A stretch of DNA of 64,000 nt from Schizophyllum amplum (Eukaryota; Basidiomycota; Agaricomycetes; Agaricales; Schizophyllaceae). The stretch covers positions 186,001-250,000 of the forward strand of contig VDMD01000033.1 of NCBI GenBank assembly GCA_007026445.1, in the 5' to 3' direction. Each line of letters opens with the position of its first letter. Position 1 is the stretch's first letter. The notes under the pieces were generated by a model. That model was not told where the DNA came from and did not search any database. It saw only the letters and a program-made list of their open reading frames with translations. Both the position numbers and the translations under genes were made by a program. Below, in pieces: positions 36,826 through 48,800 of this stretch.

Positions 36826-38430
36826 TTACAAGCTCGCCAGCGCCTCTTCAATCACCCCATCCTCCCGTCCAGGCTTCCATACACCGGTGAACTTGCCGCT
36901 CCACTTTGGGCCCCTCCCACCACCTTTGACGCCCAGCTTCGCCCTGAGCGCAGCGCCTACCGCCTGCACTTCTTTCTCGTCGGACCCGAAGACGGAGACG
37001 ACGCAGACGCTGCTGGCGCTCTGCGCGGAGGGCGAGGATGAGAGGACGATCGTGTACGCCTTCCCCTTCGCAGCCTCCTGGCGCTCGAACGCGGCAGAAA
37101 TGGCGGTGAGGAAGGCGAGCGCGCCCGGCGTGTCATCCGTGCGGTGGACGTGCTTCCTGAGCGCGCCTCCCGCCGCAGAGTGCGCCGCGAGCAGCTCCGC
37201 GGCGATGTGCCCGGCGAGCTCGCCCTCGGCGTCCGCGACGCGCTTGTCGGCGCGCTTGCGGTCGTCGACGACGGTGGCGACGCGCGCGGGGACCTCGGGC
37301 AGGCCACAGGTGAGCGTGCCGGCGGCGGCGGCGAGGTGCGCGTGCGTGGCGGCGAGGTGGGCGATGAGGCGCGGGCCGGCGAGGAAGTAGAGGCGCGTCG
37401 TGGAGCGGCTGAGGGCGTCGGTGTGCGGGAGGAGGAAGAGCTGGAGGTTGTGGAGGGAGGGGAGGTGCGTGCCGCAGCATCTGCACAGGGGAGGAGGGGG
37501 GTATGATGATGAGCTGAGATGTTACGTGGTGAAGGAAGAGGGATGCTCACGGGTTGCGGTCGACGCCGTCGATGACAATGACGCGGTGAACGCCGCCGGT
37601 GTAGTCGCTGGGGAGGCCGCGGCCGGAGGCGCGGGCGCCTTCGTCGGAGGGCTTTGCTTCGTCCTTGCGCTGCATCTCCTGCACCTCGACATGCACCTGC
37701 CGGCCCTCGAAGACGAGGCGGTTGGCCTCGTTTTGGATGGACGCGATCTCCTCTTGGGTCATGCCCCGCGGGACCTCGACATAGCAGGGGGAGGGGTAGG
37801 TGGTGAGGGACCAGGATAGCGTCGGCAACTGCAGGCGCGTCTCGAGGAGGGCGGAGAGCAAGTGCTGGGAGGTGTGCAGGGACATCTATGGGACTGGATC
37901 AGCATCTTTGCGCGTCGAGCAGGGTGCAGGACACGTACGTGATCGTATCGCCGCTCCCAGTCGAAGGACACGGTTGCCGGTGAACCGGGCGCGAAGACGG
38001 TCAGTGCGTCGTCGGCCGTGATGCTTTCGGGGACGCGCACGTAGTGGATCGCGTGTCCGCCGTGCCGCTTGCACTGCACCACCTGCCAGTCCTTCTCTCC
38101 CGCCTTGATCGAGCCGGTGTCCGTGGGTTGGCCGCCGCCCTCGGGAAAGATGACGGTGTCGTGCAGGAGCACCTCGAGGATCGGTCCCGCAGGCAGCTCA
38201 GGCGCCAGGACGGCCTTCTTCCCCTTCTTCCCTGCCGGCGCTGGGGGCGGCTGGTGTACGGACGCACTGACGACGGTGGTGTCTAGCGATCTGAGGAGGG
38301 GATCGCGTTGGCAGGCGAGGATTCCGACGGGGATGGAGACATTGGTGTCTGCTGGGATCTGGAGAGTGGGGGAGACGATGCGGTGGTAGGAGGGGGGCGT
38401 GGAGGGGGAGAGCAGGATCGCTGTGGCCAT
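36826..38430 (-). CDS. Alanyl-tRNA editing protein, AARSD1/AlaX family
   Basis: Three exons (37939..38430, 37551..37885, 36826..37480) encode 493 aa. Motifs: VGILACQRDPLLRSLDTTVV near the start, LLHDTVIFPEGGGQPTDTG (the glycine-rich AlaRS-like motif), the zinc-binding HTSQH (168-172) and the partner CCGTH (C277...H281), together the HxxxH/CxxxH site of the AlaRS editing domain. The C-terminal third is Ala/Glu-rich and helical, with VGAALRAKLGVKGGGRGPKW, resembling the AlaRS C-Ala segment. The protein hydrolyses Ser-tRNA(Ala) and Gly-tRNA(Ala) in trans, protecting translation fidelity. Yeast YNL040W is a homologue. The frame and zinc ligands are intact. It is divergent from the mucin-like gene at 38843. 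Confidence 0.93.
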
Positions 38431-38842
38431 AATGATTGTAGTCCTTGGTGTCCAATGACAATCAGCAGTTTATGAGTCAGACCCGGCGGGGATGATGCAT
38501 ATTGATCGTCCTGGTGGCTTCCTGAAGCGGTAAACGATGGCGCAGAATACTTACAATGGTGCAGGCTTCCCTGAGCCCTCTGGATTCACAAGGAAATCGC
38601 GATTCATTTGTTGTCCTGGCGATATGGAAGTCCAGCACATGCAGTCTGTTGACTGGCGGTGTCGCTGAAGGACTGCCGACTTTACATTCCCACGGTCGCA
38701 TTTCACCTTCTCTTCCTCCCATCATCTCAAGAAAGGTCGCTGCGCTCGTTGCCGTCGCCCCCCTCGTCGCCGGGAACTTTACGCTCGTTGACTCGCCTTA
38801 TACCCCACGCATACCTTACGCTCTTTGCCCCGGAACGACAAA
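38431..38842. other. Divergent promoter region
   Basis: 412 bp between the starts of the editing protein (-) and the mucin-like protein (+). No gene seen; it should hold both promoters. Confidence 0.5.
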
Positions 38843-40523
38843 ATGGCTATCGACCAGCGCGACGCCCACGCTCGTATGATGCGGAAGAGACAGGCTATGG
38901 GTGGCGGCTTCTTTGGCACCACTACCGACGCCATCACTCAGCAGACCACCGCCGCGACGGCGGGGGCGACTACAGCAGCTGGTGCGCGCGAAATAACAGA
39001 ATATATGCGTGTTGCTTATCCGACTATGCAGTTACTACCGCCAATCAGGCAATTACCCAGCAGACAACGACCCCCCAGCAGGCGACCACTACCCAACAGC
39101 AGCAAACGACGACGCAGCAGCAGACCACCCAGCAGCAGCACACTACTACGACGCAGCAGCAGCAGACCACGACCCAGGCTGCGGCTACTACCACGAGCGC
39201 GGTGCGCACCCCCCTTCCCTTTGCCTTCGCACGCGTATACTGATTCCCTCCCAGAAGCTTACTACGACGAGTGCGATCAGCACGTCTACCCCAGTGACGT
39301 CCACGCCCACTCAGGCCGCGACAACCACGCATGCCGCTCTCACTTCGACCCAGCACATCAGCGCCTCCGCTGACGAGGTCACGCGCACCGTCGCCGCGAG
39401 CATCAGCTCCGTCTCCAGCGCCAGCGCGGCCAGCTCTGCCGCAAGCGCCACCAGCTCCGCCGAGACCTCGTCCGGCACCGACGCTGGCCCCATCGTCGGC
39501 GGCATCGCAGGCGCGCTCCTCGGCATCGCCGTCCTCTCCTTCGTCGTCGCCTTCCTCATCGTACGTTCTGCCCTCTCCCTCCTTCACCCCGCATGCATGT
39601 ACTGATATGCCCTTCAGAGGAAGTTCCGCCAGCGCAAGGATTACCCCCTCGACACGGACCCCGTCACTGGCGGGGCCTTCAGCGCGGGCGCGTTCCGCCG
39701 CTCCGCCATGCTGCTCGAGGACGAGGTAAACCAGACGTCACGCAACGGCCCGCGCCCGCCGACCATGATCGAGCGCCGCAACAACGCGGGCACGGGTGCT
39801 TTCGACCAGTACGCGGCGTACTACAATCAGCCCAACAGCGCGTCGCCATTCGCGCCTAACAGCGCGTCACCGTTCGCGCCCAACGGCGCGTCGCCGTTCA
39901 CACCCGGCGCGACGTTCACGGGACATGGGGACTACTCCCAGCATGACGGCTACTCGCAGCACGGGGACTATGCGCAGCACGATAGCTACCAGCAGTACCA
40001 GGGCGAGTACCAGCAGCAATCGCACGAGAGCTACCAGCAGCAGCCGTCGCACGACAGCTACCAGCAGGACGTGGCGGACTACGGGCACCAGCACGAGAGC
40101 TACCAGCAGCAGCCGGCGCACGAGAGCTACCAGCAGCCGGCGCACCAGGGCGGGGGCTACGTGGACATGCAGCGGACGAGTGGTGGGTCGGAGCAGTACC
40201 TGGGCGACGCGCGCCTGCCGACGCCGGCCCCCGCCGACATGCGTCTGCCGACGCCTGGCCCGGCGGAGATGCGCCTGCCGACGCCTGGTCTTGTGAGCGA
40301 CGTGGCGCCGAGGCTGATGTCGCCCGCGCCGACGGAGTCGTTCGTGGTCCCTGGGATTTCGCCGCCGGCTGTGGGGGCTTCTGCTGCTGCTCAGGCTCCG
40401 CCTATGGCTCCGGGTGGTCAGGCTCAGGCTCCGGGTGGTCAGGCTCAGGGCGCCAAGAACGTCCCGCAGAGCAAGCGCCCGGACACGGTGTACGACCCGG
40501 ATGATGCGTACGGTGGGATGTAA
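38843..40523 (+). CDS. Mucin-like single-pass membrane protein with Q/T-rich ectodomain
   Basis: Four exons (38843..38981, 39032..39201, 39255..39560, 39618..40523) encode about 506 aa. Residues 1-185 are Thr-, Gln- and Ser-rich (QQTTTQQQTTQQQ-like), probably O-mannosylated. One TM segment lies at about 187-206 (GGIAGALLGIAVLSFVVAFL), then basic RKFRQRKD. The 300-residue tail has the conserved FSAGAFRRSAMLLEDE block, NSASPFAP repeats, SYQQ-rich repeats and three RLPTP repeats. There is no N-terminal signal peptide (MAIDQRDAHARMMRKRQ). The layout mirrors the gene at 16692-18095, though the two are not tandem copies. A sensor or adhesion role is possible but unproven. Confidence 0.85.
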
Positions 40524-41621
40524 GGGGGAGGGTGTGTTCATTAGCGACCTTCGTCGAAGAACGTATGCGCCGGCGACATGCGTATTCTTGACGACATTCA
40601 GGCGTGTTCTCGACGACCATTCATGCGTGTTCTCGACGACATTCGAACCTACTCGTCGGGATGCGAGCGTATCCTTGTCGAGACACGAGCGTTTTCTCGT
40701 CGGGACACGATGCTTGCCGGCATGCGTCATTCTCACCGCTGTTGCGTATCTCGGCGACGGCTACTTGTACCTTTTGACATACCTACCTAACATATCTTTC
40801 CTCCATCCATCCTGGTTGACCCTTTCAGGCGTAAGATCGGTGTTTGGTCCAGGCTTCTTTTGCGTCTCAACCGTCTTCCCTGCCAACCGTCTTCCTGCCC
40901 GACCGTCTTCCTGTCATCCGTCTTCCCCACCACCCGTCTTCATCACCACCCGTCTCCCCTACCACCCATCCGTCTGTAGCAGACGCCTCTCCGTCTCACC
41001 CGACATGACCATCATTTACTAGACACCGTCCAACTCCCCCTCGTTCCCCCTACCTCTATGGCGCCAGCGCCTGCTTCTCGCCCCGATATGATATCTCTTG
41101 TAACTTGTTCACTGTCGTGATGTAGCTTCCCTTCTTTTGATACGCTCATTTTGTGTGGCAGAGCGCGCTGCGCGGTTTTGTGGGAGTTATGTTGGGAGTG
41201 CGCCAGATATGCTGGGAGAGCGCAGATGTTGAACCGCATTCTATCTTGGGTACATTACTTATTGATATTGAAATGTCCTATACCCCCGTTCCACGAGAAT
41301 GTCTATCCCCGTGTGATGTTAGCTGGCCCGCCCTTTGTACTGTTGCAATGGCGGGTGACGATTGTCTTGAATAGCGGTGAGATGGATAGCACCTGGATAG
41401 CACTCTGGCCTGTATACGTCGTGACTGCACACACGTCTTTCTTATACATGCACGTTCAAGAGAAACACCTGTTCGAAGACTTCCTCGCCTCCTGTCTGCA
41501 TCCTGTTTACCATTGATTGACCTCGTGGGCGCTCCCCGGCATCCGCCGAACGTCCATCCCATCGCGCTTGGACCCATGTTCGACTTGACCTACACCGCCA
41601 TACTGTACTCTGGCCCATATT
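40524..41621. other. Intergenic region with degenerate repeats
   Basis: 1.1 kb between two plus-strand genes. It contains the ATGCGTGTTCTCGACGA-type repeats (40550-40715) and a pyrimidine-rich CCGTCTTCCTGCC-type series (40865-40980). No gene supported. Confidence 0.55.
40550..40715. repeat. Degenerate 24-30 bp repeats
   Basis: The core ATGCGT(G/A)TTCTCGACGACATTC recurs at about 40578, 40607 and 40623. More distant versions follow (GCGAGCGTATCCTTGTCGAG, CGAGCGTTTTCTCGTCG) up to 40715. Confidence 0.7.
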
Positions 41622-42560
41622 ATGGCCTCCTCTACGGCGTCCATGGCGAATGAGCCGCAACTGGGGCCGGCTCAGATGAGCAGGCAGGCCTCATGGGACC
41701 CGCAACCGCAAGGAGGATCGTCGAACGGCGAGAGGTCCTCGAGGTTCTCCAACGACGCCGACAGACCATCGAATGGGGCCGAGAGGTCTGTTTCGAGCAG
41801 CTACCGTAGCGCCGAGGCTGATGTGAGTCTTTCTGATTTTCAAAGAAGCTAGGCAAAATGTTCACCGCTTGCTCCTAGCGCAGGCTTGACGCCGAGAGCA
41901 GCAGCATGGAGCTTGATCATGATCTGCTACAGGCTGAGAATGAGGAGTGAGTGTTGGTCTAATTTACTTCTTGACTTAAACTCTGATACCTGCGCAAGCT
42001 ACGTCGCATTGCGCGAACGGTACGAGGAGCTTCAGGCGGTATGTTTTCCTTGACCGGTTTAAATACTCTTTCACTTCTCATCGACCCGCCGTGCACGCAG
42101 AAAAACGCAGAGTACCTCCGCGACCTCGAGCTCGCCAGCAGGCGCATCGACGCCCTACGTGACGAGATGGAGTAGGTCTCTTCCTCCCAGCTCTCAACAT
42201 CCACCTGAACCTAAAATTCTCTATATCTGCTGTAAAACTCACCCTCATAGTCTCCTACTTGACGCCATGCAACTAGTCCTGCCCAGTCAGTCGTCGCTCA
42301 TGCGCAGTTTCCCCTCCTCTCCCCCAGTCGGGCGTCGCCCGCCGGACCAGCCCAACAGCGATGGGGGCTTCCCAGTCATCCCCGCGCCGTATCAGATTGG
42401 GGCTGGCAGCGACACAAATCAGAATGGGGTTAGCGCAAGTTTCCTCAGTTGACTATGGAGGAAGCGAAATGCTAACACCGAGCAGGCGCATCGGATGACT
42501 CCGCCGATGGTCATTTCTATCCCTGCTGCACCGCAGGAGACACCGAACGGGAGGGCATAG
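41622..42560 (+). CDS. Small coiled-coil protein, function unknown
   Basis: Six exons (41622..41822, 41879..41946, 41999..42038, 42101..42171, 42287..42428, 42486..42560) give about 198 aa with matching phases. The N-terminal 65 residues are polar and Ser/Asn-rich. Residues 68-130 form a likely coiled coil (ELDHDLLQAENEEY, RERYEELQAKNAEYL, SRRIDALRDEME). The C-terminus is Pro-rich (IPAPYQIGAGSDTNQNG, MVISIPAAPQETPNG). I recognise no family. The regular introns and heptad pattern support a real gene. It converges with the membrane protein gene at 42693, 132 bp away. Confidence 0.7.
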
Positions 42561-42692
42561 CATGTGGGAGGCGTGTAGCGATGTTACATGGACCTAGCCT
42601 GCATGACGAAATACAAGAATTTTTAGAGTATCATGATACCCCTTCTCTGCCCAGCCTTTCCCCTTCTCAAGTTTCCACCCATCCCACTGATC

Positions 42693-43795
42693 CTATGGTA
42701 CAATATCTGCCCGCAGCTTTCCCTTCCGCCTCTCCCACGCCTCCTGCTCCTTCGCCTCTTCCAACTCTCTGTCCTTTCTCCGCCTCCGCCATCGGCGCCA
42801 GAGGGCATAGGAGCACGCAGCGAGCGTCGTCAGGCCGAGCCCGAGACCCAATGTCAGGCCGAGGGGGTATGCGAGGTTGCGGCTTCTGTTATCTTGCGGC
42901 ACGGACGGTTGGGAGGCGACTATGGTGGGCGCTCCTGTTGTGAAGACTGGCAACGTCGCTGAGGGCGGCGCGGATAGCGAGGGCAGAAAGGACGAGGTCA
43001 ATCTGGGTGAGCGAGAGTTGGTAAATAGGTCGGTAAGTAGAGCGGTGGGTATGCAAGGACAACAAATTGGTGAGAAAGCCTGAATCACGCCTCAACTCAA
43101 GAGACAGGACGCACGTCGCGAGCTCGTCGTCCACCGTAAGCCACATCTGGCTGAGATCAAAGCGCCCGGGGCCGATGTATGTCAGAGCGAGAGTCGACAA
43201 CGCGGCTCCCTCCAGGCCGACAATGGCGATGAGCCCCGTGCTGGAGGTGACGTTCTGGTATGTTGCGGTGCCGCCCTGCGAAATCGTGGCACTGACATTC
43301 GCGGTCGAGAGTGCGGAGGTGGACAGGTAGAGCGCGCTAGCTGAGGGCGTGGCGAGTACGGATGGTGAGCAAGTAGGACCGAAAGACGCTCCGGACATAC
43401 TAGAAGCGCCAAACATACCTCTAAACTCGAGGAACATCTGCGGTACGATGCCTTCCTCACCGGATCCACTCGTCGTGATAACGACCGCGCCACTCTCAAT
43501 CGTTTCCCGTTGCCTGGAGGTCATCGTCAATATCTCCCGCGGCCGGTCCACAGCTATATACACTCCACAGCTGCATACACTCCACGTACAGCTGTATACA
43601 CTGATACAATCACTTCAAATAGCAGCACCCCACTCACCATCCACCACCGGCGCACCTCTCCCCGCCCTCACAAAAGAAGGGCGTGTACACGACCCCGGAC
43701 GCCGTCAGCGAAATGACAACATCCTGGGCGCCTAATACACCGCACACAAGAGCCGTGAGCGTCAGAAGTCGCGCCACCACGGCGGGCACACGCAT
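42693..43795 (-). CDS. Secreted type I membrane protein, basidiomycete family of unknown function
   Basis: Four exons (43638..43795, 43419..43570, 43115..43340, 42693..43002) give about 281 aa. The ATG at 43795 starts a clear signal peptide (MRVPAVVARLLTLTALV, cleavage near GVLGAQ). The ectodomain begins VVISLTASGVVYTPFF and continues with GSGEEGIVPQMFLEFR and ISQGGTATYQNVTSST, with several N-glycosylation sites. A TM (GLTLGLGLGLTTLAACSYAL) precedes a basic tail RRWRRRRKD. Two AG acceptors 17 nt apart are possible for exon 2 (43554 or 43571); only the farther one keeps the frame. The layout resembles basidiomycete cell-surface proteins with a beta-sandwich-like ectodomain; the function is unknown. 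Confidence 0.72.
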
Positions 43796-44246
43796 AGCAG
43801 CGTCAGTGAGTGTGGTCTGCCCCCACCGTGCGCCTGTCGTACCAAGCGCTGGTCGTTGTGTCGGTGCGTGAGCGCAGGAGCCAACATCTTCGACCGCCTT
43901 AGCTTCTATTATTACTAACGTCGGTATGCCGACAAGGCACATGGGCGGCAGATAGACCTCGTGCTACATAGCACTGCTCGTCGTTCATCGGCGATGCGAC
44001 GGGCGTCAGAGAAGGAACTGGCCGACCAATGGCCCCACCTCAGGCTATATCGGACCCATCGCGCCGGCAGCCAATAAGTAGCCGTCGCCGCTAAGTCGCA
44101 TACTTCGCGCGCCCACCGCATAACACAACTCTTGTTGATATTGATGATAAGTGCGTCGAGGGAGCATGGTGTTCACACGAAAAGCGCAATGACTGAAAGC
44201 GCACATTGACAATTGAGTGTTTATATATGCTGTAGGATCAAGCCAT
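43796..44246. other. Intergenic region
   Basis: 451 bp between two minus-strand genes. No coding signal or structured element seen. Confidence 0.5.
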
Positions 44247-45239
44247 CTAGATCGCCTTCGCCTTGACAAGCTCTGCAATGACCGTCAGCATTTATTCGGG
44301 AGACTGTGCGCACAGCAACGACGTACGCTCGACCTCCGCAATAGCGCCAGCGAGGACGTCCTTCTGGGTCTTCTCATCCTGGAGGGTGGCGAGGACCTTC
44401 TCGATGACGGTCTTGGTGAGGTCGGCCTGTTCGTTCTCCTTCTGCTGCTGCTCGAAGCGGACCCAGCTATCGAGGACGGACTTGACGTCGGCGGCGAGGG
44501 CGACCTTCTGCTTCTGGACGAAGGCCTCGGCCTCAAGGGTGGCGGTCTCCTATACGGATGCGATGCGTGTTCAGCATACTGTTGACGAGCGAGGGGATAT
44601 GACGCACCTTGGAGAGCGCGAAGAGGCCCTCCGTGAGTGAGACGACGTCCTTCATCTGCGCGACGGCGTCCATGCGCTCCTTCACGGCGTTAGTGTGCTC
44701 CGCACGCGCCTGGTTGAGAACGTTCGCGACGCGGTCCGCCGCGCCCTGAGCCCAGTTGCCGAAGGGCTCGCGCATAGACTATGTGTGACACCCGTTAACA
44801 TCGTGTTTCCTCTCCAGGCTCCACTACACGCACCTTGGCGATGAAGGTGAAGAGGATGATCGTGCCCGCGAGGAGGATGGACTCCTCGTTCACGACGTAG
44901 AGCTCCTGCGAGATGGCCGCGGCGGCGAGACCGGTACCCACGAGCGCAGTGCCCGTCTTCGTGATGAGGCTCGGCTTCGAGGGCAGGTTGTTGATGATCT
45001 CTTCGGCGCGCTTCTCCGGGGGAGGCTTGTTCGTGGACATGGGGCGCCTGCGAATATTGTCTTCAATACGAGACACGGGGAGCTCGGGACGCGCTGCACG
45101 CACGCGTGAAGGGCTTGCGGCAGCGCCGCGACCGCTCGCGGCCGGGCTAAGGGTATTGTCAGTGATTTATTCTGTATTCTTGGAGGACGAGCAACGCACC
45201 GGCAGCCTTCAGGGAACTCACGGCGAGTCTGGACGCCAT
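44247..45239 (-). CDS. ATP4: Mitochondrial F1Fo ATP synthase subunit 4 (subunit b)
   Basis: Six exons (45200..45239, 45104..45146, 44834..45047, 44608..44778, 44327..44549, 44247..44272) encode about 238 aa. The start MASRLAVSSLKAAARPR is a mitochondrial presequence rich in Arg and Ala. Then come KPPPEKRAEEIINNLPSKP, a hydrophobic hairpin (TALVGTGLAAAAISQELYVV, ESILLAGTIILFTFIAK), and a long helical domain (REPFGNWAQGAADRVANVL, AFVQKQKVALAADVKSVLD) ending QLVKAKAI. Subunit b forms the peripheral stalk that holds F1 against the rotating Fo ring. Length and frame are normal. The 26-nt last exon was placed by its GT-AG junction and the expected C-terminus. Confidence 0.94.
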
Positions 45240-45881
45240 TCGTGTTTTGTGAAGAGTGCGGAAGATGATGAGCCGTGGGAAGGTCGATCCGAGAATCCAC
45301 GAAAGGAGCTGCCAAATAACAGACAACAATAGCCATTGTACTTGGTCCCATTGTTTTCCGATTCCGCTCTTGCAGCCTCGCGTCTCGCGCTCGATGACAG
45401 TATCGAGCCGTGAATGTCTGAAGACAGCAAAGTCTACGATACCTTAGGACAGCAGAGTAGCGCCAAGCTGCAGAAGCATGTCGACTACTGCAGTAAATGT
45501 TGCAACAGTCCATCCACATTGCATGGCGAGCGTACTCGTATACGTCGAGGATCAGCCTGATTAGGGCCGTCGTGAGGGGGAGATCGTTGAGCAATAGTAC
45601 TACAGTAGCCTATCAAATATCGGCTACTTCTGAAAACAAGCATTACGGAGAGAATGAACGTCCGCCAGCAGCAGATCATTAGTTACTCAGTACACAGCCA
45701 AATATCAAAGGAAACTACATGCATGTTATCAGTATTATATCGGTGTGTAGATGATGTACGGGCGGGACAAGTACAATGGTATGATACAGTGAGTATGTGC
45801 GAGAACCAAGAAATCCACGAAAGCCTACGAAAGCAACCTCGCCATCCTCCGTTTGTTGCTGAGAGCACACGATACAACATC
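45240..45881. other. Intergenic region
   Basis: 642 bp between the ATP4 start and the 3' end of the START-domain gene, both on the minus strand. It contains the ATP4 promoter. No other gene supported. Confidence 0.5.
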
Positions 45882-48800
45882 TCAGGTAGCATATCGTCGC
45901 ACCAGAGCTACCTGGAAGTCGTATCCACCGACCAGGTACTTGATCTCCAGCAACCGTTTGATCTCCCTCCACCCACTATACGCTTGCGCGTTTTGTGGCG
46001 TATCGTGAATGTCCGCGGCGACATAGATGAAGTCTGCCGGGGAGAGGAGCGAGCGAAGCAGAGATCCCAGTAGAAAGGCCACTAGAGCGACGACGATCAA
46101 GGTAGAGGTCGGATGCATGCGACCGGGAGCAGCCGCCTGCTTCGTTATACGTTGTCCGGAGCCACGCTTCTCGAGTCGCGGTTTACTATGCGCAATAGTT
46201 GCCAACGATGATGAGCTGCTGTGGGGAGTTTTGGACAAGGTTCGGGGGGTCCCCGGTGGCTCCTTCGTTGAGCTTCCGCTCGAAGTGAAGTTAAGGTTGA
46301 AGCGCGACATGGACCTCTGATACGATTGAAGGAGGCCTATGAGCCCATTGTTGGTAGAAGCGTCGGGCGGGGTATCGACCGATTCAGGTTGCTGCAAACA
46401 CATGATGAGCCTTGAACAGTGACGAGCGTTAACAGACATACAGGTGTCCCAGCTCTCTCCTCTTCGCCCGGCATGGACATCGTTTCGTCAGTATCCTCCA
46501 CAGGATCTGCTTCGACGGCTGCACTTGGGCTCGGAACGTTTGGATCGAGAAGGTCGTCCGAGATGGCGGAAGGAACAGTCAATTCCTCAGGGAACGAATG
46601 GGCCTCGTTACTGATCCTGTAACGGTGGTCAACATAAATTCAGCAACAGAGAGCAAAATATTACCTCGTCAAGACGGCCATCTTCAGGGCACGGTCCTCA
46701 AGAAGCTCATCTCGCCCCAGCGCCGTCAACGACTCCTTCTCCCCGACGATGTCGACGTCCTGTCCGTTTATGGACACAATATGCGTCGGCTTAGTCTCTC
46801 CGCCTCCCCTGGGACGCACGGCAACGCTCAAGACGAAGCCCCCATCCTCCAAGTCGAGTAACCATTGCGGCTTGGGCGGCGCGGTGCGCGTCTCGCCTGT
46901 CAACGGGTCCTGGATCGTCGATACCTGATAGAGGGCCGTCGGCAGAGTCATTCGCACGAGGTGTCGCGTCGGATCGTCAGTCTTCAGGCCGGAAGAGTGG
47001 AGTGGAGACGATGGCATGGTATGCACGGTATAGTGAAGTGGCAGATCCGTGTTTGGCAGATTGCTTGCATCCTTGAGCTTGTCCAAGGCGACGCAATCCC
47101 CCGGCATAGACGCCAGGCAGCTCGCTCGCGTGCTCGACCGCACATCGACCGCGTACCCGCTTGGATAGAGCTTCGACTCGACAACGAACTCCGCCACCAA
47201 GAGATCGGTTGACGGCCGAACTTCACCCTTCATGGTGAATGCAGAGGACGCCGATCGCGCTCGGGTAGTCACGTCCTTCGGCGATGATGTCGGAGCAGTA
47301 GCAGAGGCAGCGCTGGCCGTCGTCAACGTCGACAACGAGGACTGCATGAACGGAAGCCCATCGAGAGTGGGAGAGCTCTGCATTGGCTCTGCAGCAGACT
47401 GTGGTCGGTCCCTGTCGGCAGCAGAGGACTGACGGCGCGACCCAGGACCAAGCTGGCTAGGTCGAGGAGTCTGATCCGCAGAGATTATGCCAGCGCGTGA
47501 TTTTCTCGGTTGCCTCACGAGGAATATGGAGGTATACACGCGATCCTCTGCCGAGAAATTCGAGTCGAGTAGAAGCCGGTTCTCATCCCGCCGTCTAAGC
47601 CTCCACATCGCGTCTATGAACGGCTCTTCCGTCTTCTTGTCCGAGATGACTAGGCCAGTTGCAGGAAGGCGGGTCAAAGGAGAGGGAACGAGATTCTTCA
47701 TCAGAGCCTCCAACGCCAATATGGATCGCGGCAATTCTGCGTTGATCTGCGCATTTACGGCCGACGGCATTGACCCAGCGTAGTCGACGGCGACGAGCCG
47801 CGCGCACCGAGTGGATGGAATAGCGTAGTTTTCCTTCGTGTATGGGTCCAGCGTCTCCAGGATCCATGCGTCTACGAATGTGCGACCGATGGGGAGGTTG
47901 TAGGGGTTGTATTTCGCGGCGTCGAAGGCGGATGCATGAGAGGCGTTGAAGCTCGCAGACAGGCAGAAGATCGCGTTACGCGGCCCACTTCCTTGCTCAG
48001 TCACTTCTCCCGACGTGCTGCGACGCGAGAGTACGGGGGGTATGACAGCACGGCCCATGACGGTGGCGACGTAAAACCCACGGTCTCGGAAGGGGAAGTT
48101 GCTCCTCGATACGACGAACGCTGTTCGACATCCCATGCCAAACGACTGCAGCTTCGTCGCAGAGACGAAGCGGTCGTCCCACTGTTTGCGGCAGTCCAGG
48201 TCGGTGATGACCGCAGCAATTTCCTCCGCGGACACACCCTGAATGACTTTCTCGCCTTTGTGTACCGGGATCGCTGGCGAGATGGCGCCGGACATCTTGC
48301 GATGTATCAACATGTCCTTCTCGCTCACAAGCGCCCAGCCCTCGGACGTGAACATCGCGTGTGACTCCTGTGCCCAGGCAAGGGCTTTGAGTGCGTACTC
48401 CATCGGGAGCGTTGACGTGGACGGCGTAGCATATTCTCCCGACGCAGACGTAGGCGAGATGGCGGCCACCGTCTGCTGCGTAGTCGCCGTAGCTTGCTCG
48501 ACGGCGTACGTGAAGAACCGCGCAAACGCGTTCGTCGCTGGCACAGGGGGGACCGCTGTCTTGCCGGGGAGCTCAGCTGGCGTGGCTGTACCCGTCTCGG
48601 ATGCAGGAGTTGCCTCTGAATCCCCTTCCCATTCGGCGCGCCGACGTCGTATGGCACCGAACACGGGCGGTTGGTCGAGCGGTATCCGCGTAGGCTTGAC
48701 ACGCTTCTTCTTCGCCAATGTCTTCACCTCCGCATCCGGTAAATCCTCTACATCCACATGAATCCGCGTTCCGTTTACGAGCACCAACCCGCGTTCGCGA

